A stretch of 64,000 nt of DNA from Streptomyces uncialis (GCF_036250755.1 NZ_CP109583.1:4154001-4218000), one strand, 5' to 3'; shown: positions 9,077 through 17,944, numbered from the stretch's first letter. Translations and numbers: made by a program. The notes: a model not told the origin generated them from the sequence alone.

Positions 9077-9484
9077 CTACGCGGACAGCGGCTGCGTCCG
9101 CTCGCTGACGGCCGACTCGACGTCCGGGTACACGTCGAAGAGGCGACGGACGCCGAGCGCCGCGAGCACACGGTTGACGTGCGAGCCGTCGACCGCCCCG
9201 CGCGCGGGGAGCGTCAGCCGCAGCCGTCCCTGACAGGACCGGATGAGGCGCCGTGTCGCGATCAGCACACCCACTCCGCTGGAATCGCAGAAGAACACGT
9301 CGGAGAGATCCAGCACGAGAGCGTGCCGCCCCTCCGCCACCACGTCGCGCACCCGCTGCCGCAGCACCGGCGACGTCAACAAGTCCAACTCGCCCGACAC
9401 CCGCAGCACGGCCCAGTCGCCCTGCTCCTCCTCGGTCACCCTGAACGCCACGCCCAGCCCTTCGTCCGCCGAAACCCGCCCCAT
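9077..9484 (-). CDS. STAS-domain anti-anti-sigma factor
   Basis: 135 residues. The STAS core includes VLRVSGELDLLTSPVLRQRV and the phosphorylation-site region DLSDVFFCDSSGVGVLI, where the Ser of DSSG is the usual target of RsbW-type kinases. Unphosphorylated STAS proteins bind the anti-sigma factor and free the sigma factor. The ATG at 9484 has a GGGGAG ribosome site eight bases upstream; a longer frame exists but is dissimilar. A partner kinase could be the RsbW-like protein at 7109-7582, which is an inference from proximity only. Confidence 0.9.
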   Translation of the reverse strand: MGRVSADEGLGVAFRVTEEEQGDWAVLRVSGELDLLTSPVLRQRVRDVVAEGRHALVLDLSDVFFCDSSGVGVLIATRRLIRSCQGRLRLTLPARGAVDGSHVNRVLAALGVRRLFDVYPDVESAVSERTQPLSA

Positions 9485-9910
9485 GTCCGGAACTCCCCGA
9501 CGTGCGGCCTCGTTCCCTCTGTGACACGACCGACGGACCGAACAGACCACCGGCACATGCCCCGGACCGCGTCCACCTTCACGCACCTAACCGGAAGCGG
9601 TTCCTACGATTTCATGGCGCGACTGCCCGATAGCGCCTCCATGAAACACATGTATTCAGATCGTGAAGAGAAGTATTCGACCTGTCACGATCACATTCGG
9701 ACACTTGCAATCAACGTCCGGCAAGACCCCGCGACAAGGGCCGAAAAACCCCCTGGACCGGGCCACCATCTGCGGATTTACAGGAAATCTCATAGAGCAA
9801 AGGGGCATGCGCGACCCCTCCGGCCGACTACATTCGGGGGTGCGGTGCGGAGATATCCCGCCCGCGACGACAACGCAGGGCGCCGGGCACGACCGTGGTG
9901 AGGGGACGGT
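9485..9910. other. Divergent promoter region between the STAS gene and the ECF sigma gene
   Basis: 426 bp containing a patch of relatively AT-rich DNA (about 9590-9800), as expected for promoters. An inverted repeat TGGCGC / GCGCC lies around 9613-9641. I could not assign exact -35/-10 boxes, and there is no gene. Confidence 0.45.
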
Positions 9911-10483
9911 ATGGCGAAGGACACTCCGCCGCGCTGGGACCGGAAGATGCAGCAGCGGCTGGGGCGCGGCGAAGCGGCCGCGCTCGGCGAGCTGTACGAC
10001 CGGTTCGCGTCCCTGGTGCACGGTCTCGCCCATCGCGTCCTCGGGGACCAGCAGGGCGCCGACCGGATCACCCGTGAGGTCTTCACGCACGTGTGGGAGC
10101 ACCCCGACTCCTACGACCCCAAGCAGGGCCCGCTGCGCACCTGGATCGCCGCCCTGACCCACCGTTTCGCCGTCGAGCGGCTGCGGCGGGCCGGGACCGC
10201 CGCCCTCGCCGACGGCAGCAGCGGCGGCACCGACGATCTGGAGCGCAAGGTGCGCCACGCGTCGGCGACGGCCCGCGCGGACTACATCGTCGCGTCCATG
10301 CCCCAGCCTCTGCGCACCGCCCTTGAGCAGGCGTATTTCCAGCGCCGGGACTACCACCAGACGGCCGCCGAGCTCGGGGTCACGGCCGACGAGGCCCGCC
10401 GAAGACTCCGGCTCGGCCTGCAACTCCTGGCCACCGCCCATGACACCTCGGGCACCCCACCCGAACCGGGGAGCACCTTGTGA
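9911..10483 (+). CDS. ECF-type RNA polymerase sigma factor
   Basis: 190 residues. Region 2 (about 15-85) contains LGELYDRFASLVHGLAHRVL and DRITREVFTHVWEHPDSYDP, then TWIAALTHRFAVERLRR. Region 4 (about 130-180) has the helix-turn-helix DYHQTAAELGVTADEARRRL. It directs RNA polymerase to a dedicated promoter set. The GTG of the next gene overlaps its TGA by four bases, so the pair is translationally coupled, and that gene encodes the expected anti-sigma factor. The ribosome site GAGGGG precedes the ATG. Confidence 0.9.
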   Translation: MAKDTPPRWDRKMQQRLGRGEAAALGELYDRFASLVHGLAHRVLGDQQGADRITREVFTHVWEHPDSYDPKQGPLRTWIAALTHRFAVERLRRAGTAALADGSSGGTDDLERKVRHASATARADYIVASMPQPLRTALEQAYFQRRDYHQTAAELGVTADEARRRLRLGLQLLATAHDTSGTPPEPGSTL

Positions 10484-11949
10484 ACGACCCGGAGCGGCCC
10501 GCCCCCCACGCCGGCCCCGGCGACCGCCACCGCGCCCACGACGACCAGGACGGCACAGCGGTGGACGGCGGTGACGGCGGTCCCCGGGACGGCTCCGCGG
10601 CACCCGGCACCGACGCCCCACGCCCACTCGGCACGGACCCCGACCCCGACCCCGACGGGCGGACGTCCGCCCCACGCGCACCGTCCCCGCGCGCCCGCGC
10701 CGGAACGGCCGCCCCGCACCCGCCCGGCGCGCCGCCGACGGAACAGGACACCCCCGAGCGGCACCCCGCACACCCCGCGTCCCCCGAGGCACCCGCGTCG
10801 TCCGGACCGCCGACGCACGGCGTCCTGAAGTCGCTGCTGGGCGCGTGGGCGCTCAGCGCGTGCTCACCCGGGGAGACGGCCGCCGTCGAGCGGCATCTGG
10901 GCGAGTGCGGGCTGTGTGCCGCGGAGGCACTGCGGCTGCGGGACGCCGTGCGGCTGCTGCATCCCGCGGAGACGCTGGACCTCGACCCGGGGCTGCGGAC
11001 CCGGGTCCTCGACAGCTGTCTGGGCCGCCGTCCGCCGCGTATCCCGGTGCCCGGGTGGGCCACGCCCTACGACGCGGAGACGGCCCGGCTCGACGCGCTC
11101 CTCCAGGACTTCGGGGACGCCGAGTGGCAGACGCCCGTCCGGCTGCGCTGGTACGAGGACTCGCGGCCCCACAGCCGCGGGACCACCGTCGCGGGGGTCA
11201 TCGCGCATCTGCTGACCGTGGACGGTCTGGTGGCGGGCGCGCTCGGGCTGGCCGACCCGCTGCACGCGCGCGTGCGCGCCGCCGGGAGCGCCGACGGCCC
11301 GGCCGGGCCCGCCGCGCGCACCGAGGCGTACTGGGCCGCCCTGCTCGACCCGCCCACGCGCGAGGTCCGCACCCCGTGGCGCGATCAGAGCCACGCGCTG
11401 GTGCGGACGGTGGCGTTCGCCGCCGGGGACGCCGCCCACGCGGCCGGGTCGTCCGGTCTGCTCCCCGTGTCGTACGGGGACTTCGAGCTGCCGTTGCGGG
11501 ACGCCATGGTGGACCGCGCCTTCGAGTGCTGGGTGCACGCCACGGACATCGCCGAGGCCGTCGACTACCCGTACGGTCCTCCGGCCCCGCGCCATCTGAC
11601 CCGGCTGATCGAGCTCGGCGCCCGGCTGCTGCCCACCGCGCTCGCCGCACGGCGTCGCGCGGGGCTCGCGTCCCCGCCCCGGCGGCTGGGCGAGGCGGGT
11701 GCCCCGGGGCGCAGTCTGCGCCTGGAGATCGAGGGCGCGGGCGGCGGCGACTGGTACATCCCGCTGGACTCACCGGCGGCCCTCGGCTCCGCGGACCACG
11801 AGGTCGCCCACATAGCGCTGGACGGCACGGAGTTCTGCCGGCTGGCCGCCGGACATGTCTCCCCGGAGGAGGCGGCCGCGGGCCAGAAGGGCGACAAGGA
11901 GGCCATCAGGGAGGTCCTGGCCGCCGCGGCGGCCCTCAGCCGTCTCTGA
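10480..11949 (+). CDS. Zinc-finger anti-sigma factor fused to a maleylpyruvate-isomerase (MDMPI)-type domain
   Basis: 489 residues. A disordered Asp/Pro-rich stretch (1-112) is followed by a ZAS domain with His139-x3-Cys143-x2-Cys146 (VERHLGECGLC), which normally binds zinc and clamps the ECF sigma factor. Residues about 185-400 match the mycothiol-dependent maleylpyruvate isomerase N-terminal/DinB-like fold: WATPYDAETARLDALL..., GTTVAGVIAHLLTVDGLVA and FECWVHATDIAEAVDYPYG. No membrane helix is visible, so it is probably cytoplasmic. The fused domain may sense a thiol or metal state; that is inferred. The GTG start overlaps the sigma stop (GTGA). Confidence 0.88.
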   Translation: MNDPERPAPHAGPGDRHRAHDDQDGTAVDGGDGGPRDGSAAPGTDAPRPLGTDPDPDPDGRTSAPRAPSPRARAGTAAPHPPGAPPTEQDTPERHPAHPASPEAPASSGPPTHGVLKSLLGAWALSACSPGETAAVERHLGECGLCAAEALRLRDAVRLLHPAETLDLDPGLRTRVLDSCLGRRPPRIPVPGWATPYDAETARLDALLQDFGDAEWQTPVRLRWYEDSRPHSRGTTVAGVIAHLLTVDGLVAGALGLADPLHARVRAAGSADGPAGPAARTEAYWAALLDPPTREVRTPWRDQSHALVRTVAFAAGDAAHAAGSSGLLPVSYGDFELPLRDAMVDRAFECWVHATDIAEAVDYPYGPPAPRHLTRLIELGARLLPTALAARRRAGLASPPRRLGEAGAPGRSLRLEIEGAGGGDWYIPLDSPAALGSADHEVAHIALDGTEFCRLAAGHVSPEEAAAGQKGDKEAIREVLAAAAALSRL

Positions 11950-11953
11950 GCCC

Positions 11954-11972
11954 GCCCCGTCCCGTCCGGGGC
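11954..11972. terminator. Hairpin between convergent genes
   Basis: GCCCCG / CGGGGC, a 6-bp stem directly after the anti-sigma stop. It is followed by repeats of CCGTGGGCGCCCC that can also fold. Confidence 0.4.
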
Positions 11973-12073
11973 GCCAGGAATGCCGTGGGCGCCCCCGGGG
12001 GCCGGGGGACAGGCCGTGGGCGCCCCGGAGCTCGCCGGGAGCACCGGGAGGGACCGGGGAACACCGGGCTCAG

Positions 12074-12094
12074 GGGGTCAGGGGTCAGGGGTCA
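12074..12094. repeat. Three 7-bp tandem repeats spanning the purU stop codon
   Basis: GGGGTCA is repeated three times. The minus-strand TGA stop of purU (12092-12094) lies inside the last copy. Confidence 0.8.
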
Positions 12095-12964
12095 GGGGAA
12101 GACGACCGTGCGGCGTCCGTTCAGGAGGATGCGCCGCTCGGCGTGCCACTTCACCGCGCGGGCGAGCGCCTGGCACTCCACGTCGCGGCCGGTCGCCACG
12201 AGCTGGTCCGGGGTGACCCCGTGGCCCACCCGCTCGACCTCCTGCTCGATGATCGGACCCTCGTCGAGATCGGCGGTCACGTAGTGCGCGGTCGCCCCGA
12301 TCAGCTTCACCCCGCGCGCGTGGGCCTGGTGGTACGGCTTGGCGCCCTTGAAGCTCGGCAGGAACGAGTGGTGGATGTTGATGATCCGGCCGTTGAGCTG
12401 CTTGCACAGATCGTCGGAGAGCACCTGCATGTAGCGGGCGAGGACGACCAGCTCGACACCCTCCGCACGGACCAGCTCCAGCAGTTCCGCCTCGGCCTGC
12501 GGCTTGTTGTCCCGGGTGACGGGGATGTGGCGGAACGGGACGTCGTAGGAGGCGACGAGTTCCGCGAAGTCGGTGTGGTTGGACACCACCGCGACGATCT
12601 CCACCGGCAGCGCGCCGGTACGCGCGCGGAACAGCAGGTCGTTCAGGCAGTGCCCGAACCTGCTGACCATGAGGACGACCCGCATCCGGTCGTCGGCGCG
12701 GTCGAGCTGCCAGTCCATCTGGAAGGAGTCGCCGACGGCCGCGAAGCTCGCCCGCAGCTTGTCGACGGTCACCGGGGCCTCCGCCGAGAAGTGCACCCGC
12801 ATGAAGAACAGGCCGGTGTCGTGGTCCCCGAACTGCTGGCTGTCCTCGATGTTGCATCCGGTCATGAACAGAAAGCTGGAGACGGCGTGCACGATGCCCT
12901 GCTTGTCAGGGCACGACAACGTGAGGACGTACTGATCGGCGGGGGCTGTGGCCTGCTCACTCAT
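12092..12964 (-). CDS. purU: Formyltetrahydrofolate deformylase
   Basis: 290 residues. An N-terminal ACT domain (about 8-90; YVLTLSCPDKQGIVHAVSSFL) precedes a formyltransferase-fold domain with RMRVVLMVSRFGHCLNDLL, VVLARYMQVLS, RIINIHHSFLPSFKGAKPYH and YVTADLDEGPIIEQE, which carry the Asn-His-Asp catalytic set of the PurU/PurN/Fmt family. It hydrolyses 10-formyl-THF to THF and formate, balancing one-carbon pools. The start at ATG 12964 (MSEQ) fits the family; an upstream in-frame ATG would add eight residues. The ACT domain is expected to respond to Met/Gly. Confidence 0.95.
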   Translation of the reverse strand: MSEQATAPADQYVLTLSCPDKQGIVHAVSSFLFMTGCNIEDSQQFGDHDTGLFFMRVHFSAEAPVTVDKLRASFAAVGDSFQMDWQLDRADDRMRVVLMVSRFGHCLNDLLFRARTGALPVEIVAVVSNHTDFAELVASYDVPFRHIPVTRDNKPQAEAELLELVRAEGVELVVLARYMQVLSDDLCKQLNGRIINIHHSFLPSFKGAKPYHQAHARGVKLIGATAHYVTADLDEGPIIEQEVERVGHGVTPDQLVATGRDVECQALARAVKWHAERRILLNGRRTVVFP

Positions 12965-13076
12965 GCCGAACAGGGTCCCATACCGCATCCCCCGCGCGCG
13001 GGCGCCGGACCGCCGGCTTCCGGGGGGCGCGCGCTCACGCGGGTACCGGGCGGCCTCAAGCGGGTACGGGGCTGCC

Positions 13077-13514
13077 TCAGGCGGTGCGGGTCATGATCCG
13101 CAGCACCTCAAGGGTCCGCGGCGGCTGATCCGGGTCCTCGCCGTCGCTCGTCGCGAGCCGTACATGGGCCTCGCGCGCGGCGTGCACGGCCTCCGGCCAC
13201 CCCGGGTGCTCCAGATACGCGGAGACGGCCGCGTCGGGCCCCACCTGGTGCATGATCTTCAGCACCCGCAGGACGGCGGCGTCGACAAGGGCGGCCTCGT
13301 CGGAGTCCCGGAAGATCGTCCCCACGTACTTCTCCGCGGACCAGTTGTCGAGCCAGGTGTCCTCGACGAGCCGGTACACGGCGTCGGTCACATCCCCGTA
13401 GCCGGTGTGCCCGGCGAGCCAGCAGTCGTGCTGGAAACCCGGGTCGGAGAGCATGTGCAGCGCGGAACGCACGTTGCTGCGCCAGCGCCACCACGGCATG
13501 TCGTTGAGTGGCAT
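13077..13514 (-). CDS. Conserved Streptomyces protein (SCO4402-like), unknown function
   Basis: 145 residues, acidic and Trp-rich (MPWWRWRSNVRSALHML, EDTWLDNWSAEKYVGTIF). From memory it resembles the S. coelicolor SCO4402 family, a soluble protein found beside purU; no function is known. No membrane helix or signal peptide is visible. The length and the conserved C-terminal half (LRVLKIMHQVGPDAAVSAYL) suggest a complete small protein. The start may be ATG 13514 or ATG 13523 (three residues longer); neither has a clear ribosome site. It lies in the same direction as purU, 112 bp upstream. Confidence 0.8.
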   Translation of the reverse strand: MPLNDMPWWRWRSNVRSALHMLSDPGFQHDCWLAGHTGYGDVTDAVYRLVEDTWLDNWSAEKYVGTIFRDSDEAALVDAAVLRVLKIMHQVGPDAAVSAYLEHPGWPEAVHAAREAHVRLATSDGEDPDQPPRTLEVLRIMTRTA

Positions 13515-13695
13515 GCCGCCCATGGTGGAGGAGCGGCGGCCACGACGGGAAGGGTTCTCCGGACCTTGCACGGTCACCGATCGTACGTTCACCGGCCGGA
13601 CGCTCCGCACGCTCCCCCTCAATTCACCTCCCCGCCGTCCGCCGTTGTCCCCTCGCCACTCGGGGGTTGGGAATGCGGCGCGAGGGTGCGGAACC

Positions 13696-15078
13696 ATGAC
13701 CGGTCGGCGACGCAAGCGCATCGATTCCCCCGCTCCGACCCGCCGTACCTGGGCGGAACGGCCCCCCGAACGCGCGGGGGCGGCCACCGCGTCCCCAGGG
13801 CCCCGGGGCGCGCGCGGCGTCCGGACCCGGCCGGTCGCGCTGTCCGCGTCCGCCCTCACGGTCTGCGGCGCGCTCGCCGCCGCCTGCGGTGTGATGCCCG
13901 GCACATCGGCGCCGTCCGCTTCCACCATCAAGGTCATGACCTGGGCGCCGGAGAACACCAGGGCCACCAACATGCCGGGGATGCCGGCGACGGCACGCGC
14001 GTACGCGCGCTGGGTGAACGCGGGCGGCGGCATCGACGGCCGCGATCTCCAGGTCGTCACCTGCAACGACACCAACGACTCCAGCGGCGCGCGGGACTGC
14101 GCGCAGCGGGCGGTGGACGAGGGCGTCGTCGCCGTCGTCGGCTCGTACAGCCAGTTCGGCCGCGCCACCCTCCCGACGCTGGAGGCGGCGGGCATCCCGT
14201 TCATCGGCGGCTACGGCGTCACCCCGATCGAGTTCACCAGCCCGGCGTCGTACCCGGTGCACGGCGGGCAGCCCGCGCTGATGGCCGGACTGGGACGCCA
14301 GCTCGCGGACCGGTGCGCCCAGGTGACGCTGGTCCGGCCCGACACCACCGCGGGTGACGCGCTCCCGCCGCAGATCGATGCCGGGCTCGCCGCCGGACGA
14401 CGGGGCCCGGTGGACGATGTGCGCGCCCCGGAGGACGCGTCCGAGTACACCGCCGAGGCCCGGAGATCACTGACCCGGGCCCGTACGGAACCCGGGACCG
14501 GGAACTGTGTGGCCGCCGCGCTCGGGGAACGCACCCACACGTTCTTCGACTCGTTCCGCCGGATCCGCGCCGGGCACACGCAGGTGCGCGTCGGTTCCGT
14601 GATCGGCAGCGTGGACCAGTCCGTCGTGGACCGCGCGGGCGGCGCCTCGGGGCCGTACGAGGGGGCCCTGATCTCGGCGTGGTACCCGGTGGCCACGGAC
14701 CGGCGCTGGGGGACGATGCGCGAGGTGATCAGGGAGCACGCGTTCGAGGACAACCGCGTCGACCCCACGGACGCGGGGGCGCAGACCACCTGGGTCGCCT
14801 ACACCGTGCTGAAGCAGGTCGTGGAGTCCCTGGACGGCGGCGAGGTGTCCGCCCGGACCGTGCGCCGCGCCCTCGACGGAGGTCTCACGGTGGGGACGGG
14901 CGGTCTGACCCCGCCCCTGCGCTGGCGGTTCGAGGACCTGCTCGCGATGAACGACCATCCGAGGATCGTGAACGCGGACGTCACCTTCCAGACCGTCCGC
15001 GACGGCCGGCTCGTGGCGGCGCGACGGGGGTTCGTGAACGTCTCCGACATGCTGGAGCACTCCGGCCGACCGGGGTGA
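13696..15078 (+). CDS. Branched-chain-amino-acid-type (Peripla_BP_6) substrate-binding lipoprotein
   Basis: 460 residues. A long basic N-terminal region leads to a hydrophobic stretch ending in the lipobox-like LAAAC, so the protein is probably lipid-anchored outside the membrane. The mature part is a type-1 periplasmic-binding fold: WVNAGGGIDGRDLQVVTCND, CAQRAVDEGVVAVVGSYS and AGIPFIGGYGVTPIEFTSP match the LivJ/UrtA/extracellular ligand-binding family. No permease or ATPase genes lie nearby, so it is an orphan receptor, possibly a sensor. The ATG at 13696 lies 72 bases after a gap of non-coding character; the frame is open upstream across the neighbouring gene but is only a shadow there. Confidence 0.82.
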   Translation: MTGRRRKRIDSPAPTRRTWAERPPERAGAATASPGPRGARGVRTRPVALSASALTVCGALAAACGVMPGTSAPSASTIKVMTWAPENTRATNMPGMPATARAYARWVNAGGGIDGRDLQVVTCNDTNDSSGARDCAQRAVDEGVVAVVGSYSQFGRATLPTLEAAGIPFIGGYGVTPIEFTSPASYPVHGGQPALMAGLGRQLADRCAQVTLVRPDTTAGDALPPQIDAGLAAGRRGPVDDVRAPEDASEYTAEARRSLTRARTEPGTGNCVAAALGERTHTFFDSFRRIRAGHTQVRVGSVIGSVDQSVVDRAGGASGPYEGALISAWYPVATDRRWGTMREVIREHAFEDNRVDPTDAGAQTTWVAYTVLKQVVESLDGGEVSARTVRRALDGGLTVGTGGLTPPLRWRFEDLLAMNDHPRIVNADVTFQTVRDGRLVAARRGFVNVSDMLEHSGRPG

Positions 15079-15294
15079 GCGGCCGTTGGCGAACACCCCT
15101 CGGTGGGCCTCCGCCGCGCCCGCCGGATCGCCATCCGGACGGAACGAGACGCTGTGCGGGCCGCTGCGGGCCTTCCGCGCCCGGCTGCTGACAGGTTGGG
15201 TGTTGGGCGGCCCACGGGGCCCGTACGGGCCGTCCAGGCGCCTTCCCGGGGGCCTGGACAGGGTCTCGCCGCCCCGGGAGACCGGCCGCCGGGG

Positions 15295-16668
15295 TCAGAG
15301 CTGGGTGGGCTGGCGGGGTGTCAGGCTGTACTTCTTCGCGATGGTGTTCCAGAGCGCGGACGCCTCACGCTTGGCCTTCGTGGCCTCGCCGCTGGCCCGG
15401 TTGCCCGCCCCGGCCTCCTTGGTCTGACGGGCCTTGCCCTTACGGCAGCCCCGGTCCGAGTCGACGCGCGCGGCCCAGTCGGCGTAGTGCTCGTCGGCCT
15501 TCGCCGACGCCTCCCAGGCCGTGTTCAGCGCGGAGCCGAGCCGGGCGTGCTGGGGCAGTTCACCGATCGGGAGTTCGGCGAGCCGGGTCACGAGGCCGCG
15601 GCGCTGGTCGGCGGCGTCCCGCAGATCGTCGCCCGCGTCGTCCAGGTTCTTGCACCGTCCGATGTCCGCGACGGCGCTGATCACGGTCGCGCGGCTGCCG
15701 CCGCTGTCCGCGAGCAGCTTGTCGAGTCCCTCGGCCTGCTGCCGCGCCGTGTCCTTCGGGCTGTCGGACGGCGACGGCCCGGTCTCCTCCGGCGCGCTCT
15801 CCTCCGGCACGGGTTCCGTCGCGGACACGGGCGCGCTGCCCTTGTCCTTCTTCTCGTCCCCTCCGCCGAGCAGGGTGCCCGCGCCGACGCCGACGACGAC
15901 CAGCCCGACACCGAGGGCGGCGAACAACGGCACCTTCTTGTTCTTGCGGCCGGAGTCGCCGCCGCGCCCGGAGCGCGCGTCGCGGCGGTTCGCGGCACGG
16001 CCCTGGTGCGGGCCCGCCGCGCGCGGGGGGCCCGCCATGTGCGCCATGCCCGGGGCGTGGTGCGCGGGGGCGGGACGTGGCCCGGGGGCGGGAGGCGGTG
16101 CCTGGGCGGCGTTCTGCTCGTCGCTGCGGAAGAGGGCGTCGAACTCGGACGGCGGCGGGCGCTCACCGGGGGCGCCCGGGCGTATCCCGTAGGGCGCGCT
16201 CGTCGGCGTCGGCGGCACCTGCGGCAGATGCTGGGTGGGCGCGCTGTGCACGTCCGGCGCCGCGCCGCCGCCCGCGCGCGGGACGGTGCCCAGGTAGTGC
16301 GTCTGATCGACGGCGGGGGACGCCGGACCGGGGGCGGTGGGGGCCTGCCCGCGCGGGGCGGGGCCGGGCCGGGCGGGACCGGGTATCTCGGGGGGCAGGG
16401 CGCCCGGCAGTACGGGCGGGATCACCTGGGTCGCGCCGTCGTGGTCGGGCAGCGGGCCCGGGGCGGCGGGTACCGGCGGGATGATCCGCGTGGCCTCGGC
16501 GTCGCTGCCGTGCGCGGCGTGCGCCCCGGGACGGCCCGGAGCGGGCGGGGCCGGCGCGCGGCCGGGCGCGGGCGGCACCGGCGGTATGAGCTGGGTCGCC
16601 TGCGCGTCGGGCCCGTCGAGCGGGGCGGCGCCGATCGGCGGGATCAGCTCGGTCGGCGACTCGGCCAC
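15295..16668 (-). CDS. Membrane protein with IPPVP repeats, C-terminal part after a frameshift
   Basis: This frame continues the protein that begins at 17627. It starts with repeats of the type A-T-x-(L/I)-I-P-P-V-P (about seven copies in the first 180 codons). A flexible Pro/Ala stretch follows, then basic residues SGRKNKK and one transmembrane helix VPLFAALGVGLVVVGVGAG (codons about 268-286). The extracellular domain is about 170 residues with two Cys (GRCKNLD and DRGCRKG). The topology is type II: cytoplasmic Pro-rich arm and outside globular domain. Function is unknown; the layout is like Streptomyces proteins located beside Ser/Thr kinases or cell-wall genes. The listed GTG at 16668 is only the first start in frame; real translation probably begins at 17627. 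Confidence 0.75.
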   Translation of the reverse strand: MAESPTELIPPIGAAPLDGPDAQATQLIPPVPPAPGRAPAPPAPGRPGAHAAHGSDAEATRIIPPVPAAPGPLPDHDGATQVIPPVLPGALPPEIPGPARPGPAPRGQAPTAPGPASPAVDQTHYLGTVPRAGGGAAPDVHSAPTQHLPQVPPTPTSAPYGIRPGAPGERPPPSEFDALFRSDEQNAAQAPPPAPGPRPAPAHHAPGMAHMAGPPRAAGPHQGRAANRRDARSGRGGDSGRKNKKVPLFAALGVGLVVVGVGAGTLLGGGDEKKDKGSAPVSATEPVPEESAPEETGPSPSDSPKDTARQQAEGLDKLLADSGGSRATVISAVADIGRCKNLDDAGDDLRDAADQRRGLVTRLAELPIGELPQHARLGSALNTAWEASAKADEHYADWAARVDSDRGCRKGKARQTKEAGAGNRASGEATKAKREASALWNTIAKKYSLTPRQPTQL

Positions 16669-17627
16669 GGACGGCGGCCCGGCGTGCGCGCCGGACGGCC
16701 CGGGCGGTATCGGCGGCAGGTACTGCGTGGCCGGGGCGTCGCCGCCCGCGGCCGGGGGAACGCGGCATGTGTGCCGTGCGCGGGCCCGGCGGGCACCGGC
16801 GGGATCATCCGGGTGGCCTCGGCGTCCGGGTCCGGGCCCCCGACAGGCGGCAGAGGGCCCGCCGAGGGCGCGCGATGGGCACCACGGCCCTGCGGGGGCG
16901 GCGGAGGGTACCCGTAACCGTTCTGCGCCCCGTAGGAGCCCGTGGCGGGCTGCTGCGGCGGCGCGGGCGGACCGGGCGGGCCTCCCCAGCCCTGCCCGGC
17001 GGGCGGCGCGGGAACGGCGGACGGGAGCTGCGCCCCGGGATCGCCCCAGTGCCCCTGCTGGGCGCCGTGGTGACCCTCCTGAGCGGGCAGGCCCGCGTCA
17101 TTCCCATGCCCTTGATGCGGCTGCTGCGCCTGATGCCCCGACTGGTGCGGAGCCTGCTGGTACTGCGGGGCCTGCTGATACTGCGGGGCCTGCTGATACT
17201 GCTGGCCGTGCTGGCCCTGTTGGTATTGCTGGCCGTGGTGCTGCTGGCCTTGGTGGTGCTGCTGGCCCTGCTGGTAATGCTGCTGGCCCTGCTGATGCTG
17301 ATTCTGCTGGTACGGCGGGTGTTCCTGGTGCGACTGGTGCGGCAGGTGCCCCCCGTACCCCTGCGGCGCCTGGTACCCCTGCGGAGCCTGGTGGTTGTGG
17401 TGCCCCTGCGAGCCCTGGTGCCCCTGCGGCGCCTGGTGACCGTGCGGCGCCTGCTGGCCGTGCTGGCCCTGCTGGTCCTGCCAGGAGGTGGTGTCGGGCT
17501 GCGGCGCGTGGTGGCCCACGGCCGGCGGCAGGAGCGGTGCGCTTCCGTCGGCGGGGAGCACGATGCCCTCACGGGGCTGCCGTGCCGGGGAGGGATGCGC
17601 GTCCTCGCCCTGTCCGCTCTGCGTCAC
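16644..17627 (-). CDS. Membrane protein with IPPVP repeats, Gln/His-rich N-terminal part before the frameshift
   Basis: This encodes the N-terminus: a short basic/Pro region, then a tract rich in Gln, His, Gly and Tyr (about residues 50-190; units such as QYQQAP and HGHQAPQGHQ), then Pro-rich sequence reaching the first repeat AEATRMIPPVPAG. After AAFP the frame loses all similarity and becomes Arg-rich shadow sequence. Re-reading one C in the run at 16754-16758 restores PPAAGGDAPATQYLPPIPPG and joins the downstream frame. So the two frames are one gene of about 778 codons, disrupted or shifted at that point. The gene start is an ATG at 17627. Confidence 0.72.
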   Translation of the reverse strand: MTQSGQGEDAHPSPARQPREGIVLPADGSAPLLPPAVGHHAPQPDTTSWQDQQGQHGQQAPHGHQAPQGHQGSQGHHNHQAPQGYQAPQGYGGHLPHQSHQEHPPYQQNQHQQGQQHYQQGQQHHQGQQHHGQQYQQGQHGQQYQQAPQYQQAPQYQQAPHQSGHQAQQPHQGHGNDAGLPAQEGHHGAQQGHWGDPGAQLPSAVPAPPAGQGWGGPPGPPAPPQQPATGSYGAQNGYGYPPPPPQGRGAHRAPSAGPLPPVGGPDPDAEATRMIPPVPAGPAHGTHAAFPRPRAATPRPRSTCRRYRPGRPARTPGRRPWPSRRPS

Positions 17628-17891
17628 CGGGAACTCCTACGAATGGGGGAACTTCGGAACAGACGGTTCACGCTACCGGGTGCCCGGACCACCGTGCCAC
17701 GTGGCTCGAAGTGGCCCCCTCCCCGTACTTCGCGAAGTATCACAACCTCCTTGCGGAACACCGTCAGCCCCCTGACACAGCCGGAGTTGACACCGGGTCC
17801 GGGTACGGAACGCCTGGTCCGCGGGGACTGGCGGCGCCGCGCGCGAGGACGTCGGGACGGGCCGTCGCACGGCCGGGGGGCACCGCGCCGA

Positions 17892-17944
17892 CGGGTCACG
17901 GAAGCGGCCCCCGGGGAGCACCCGTGAGCCGCTTCCGTGACCCG
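17892..17944. terminator. Long hairpin terminator
   Basis: Perfect 17-bp arms CGGGTCACGGAAGCGGC (17892-17908) and its complement (17928-17944) with a 19-base loop. It is placed to end the transcript of the TPR regulator. Confidence 0.7.
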
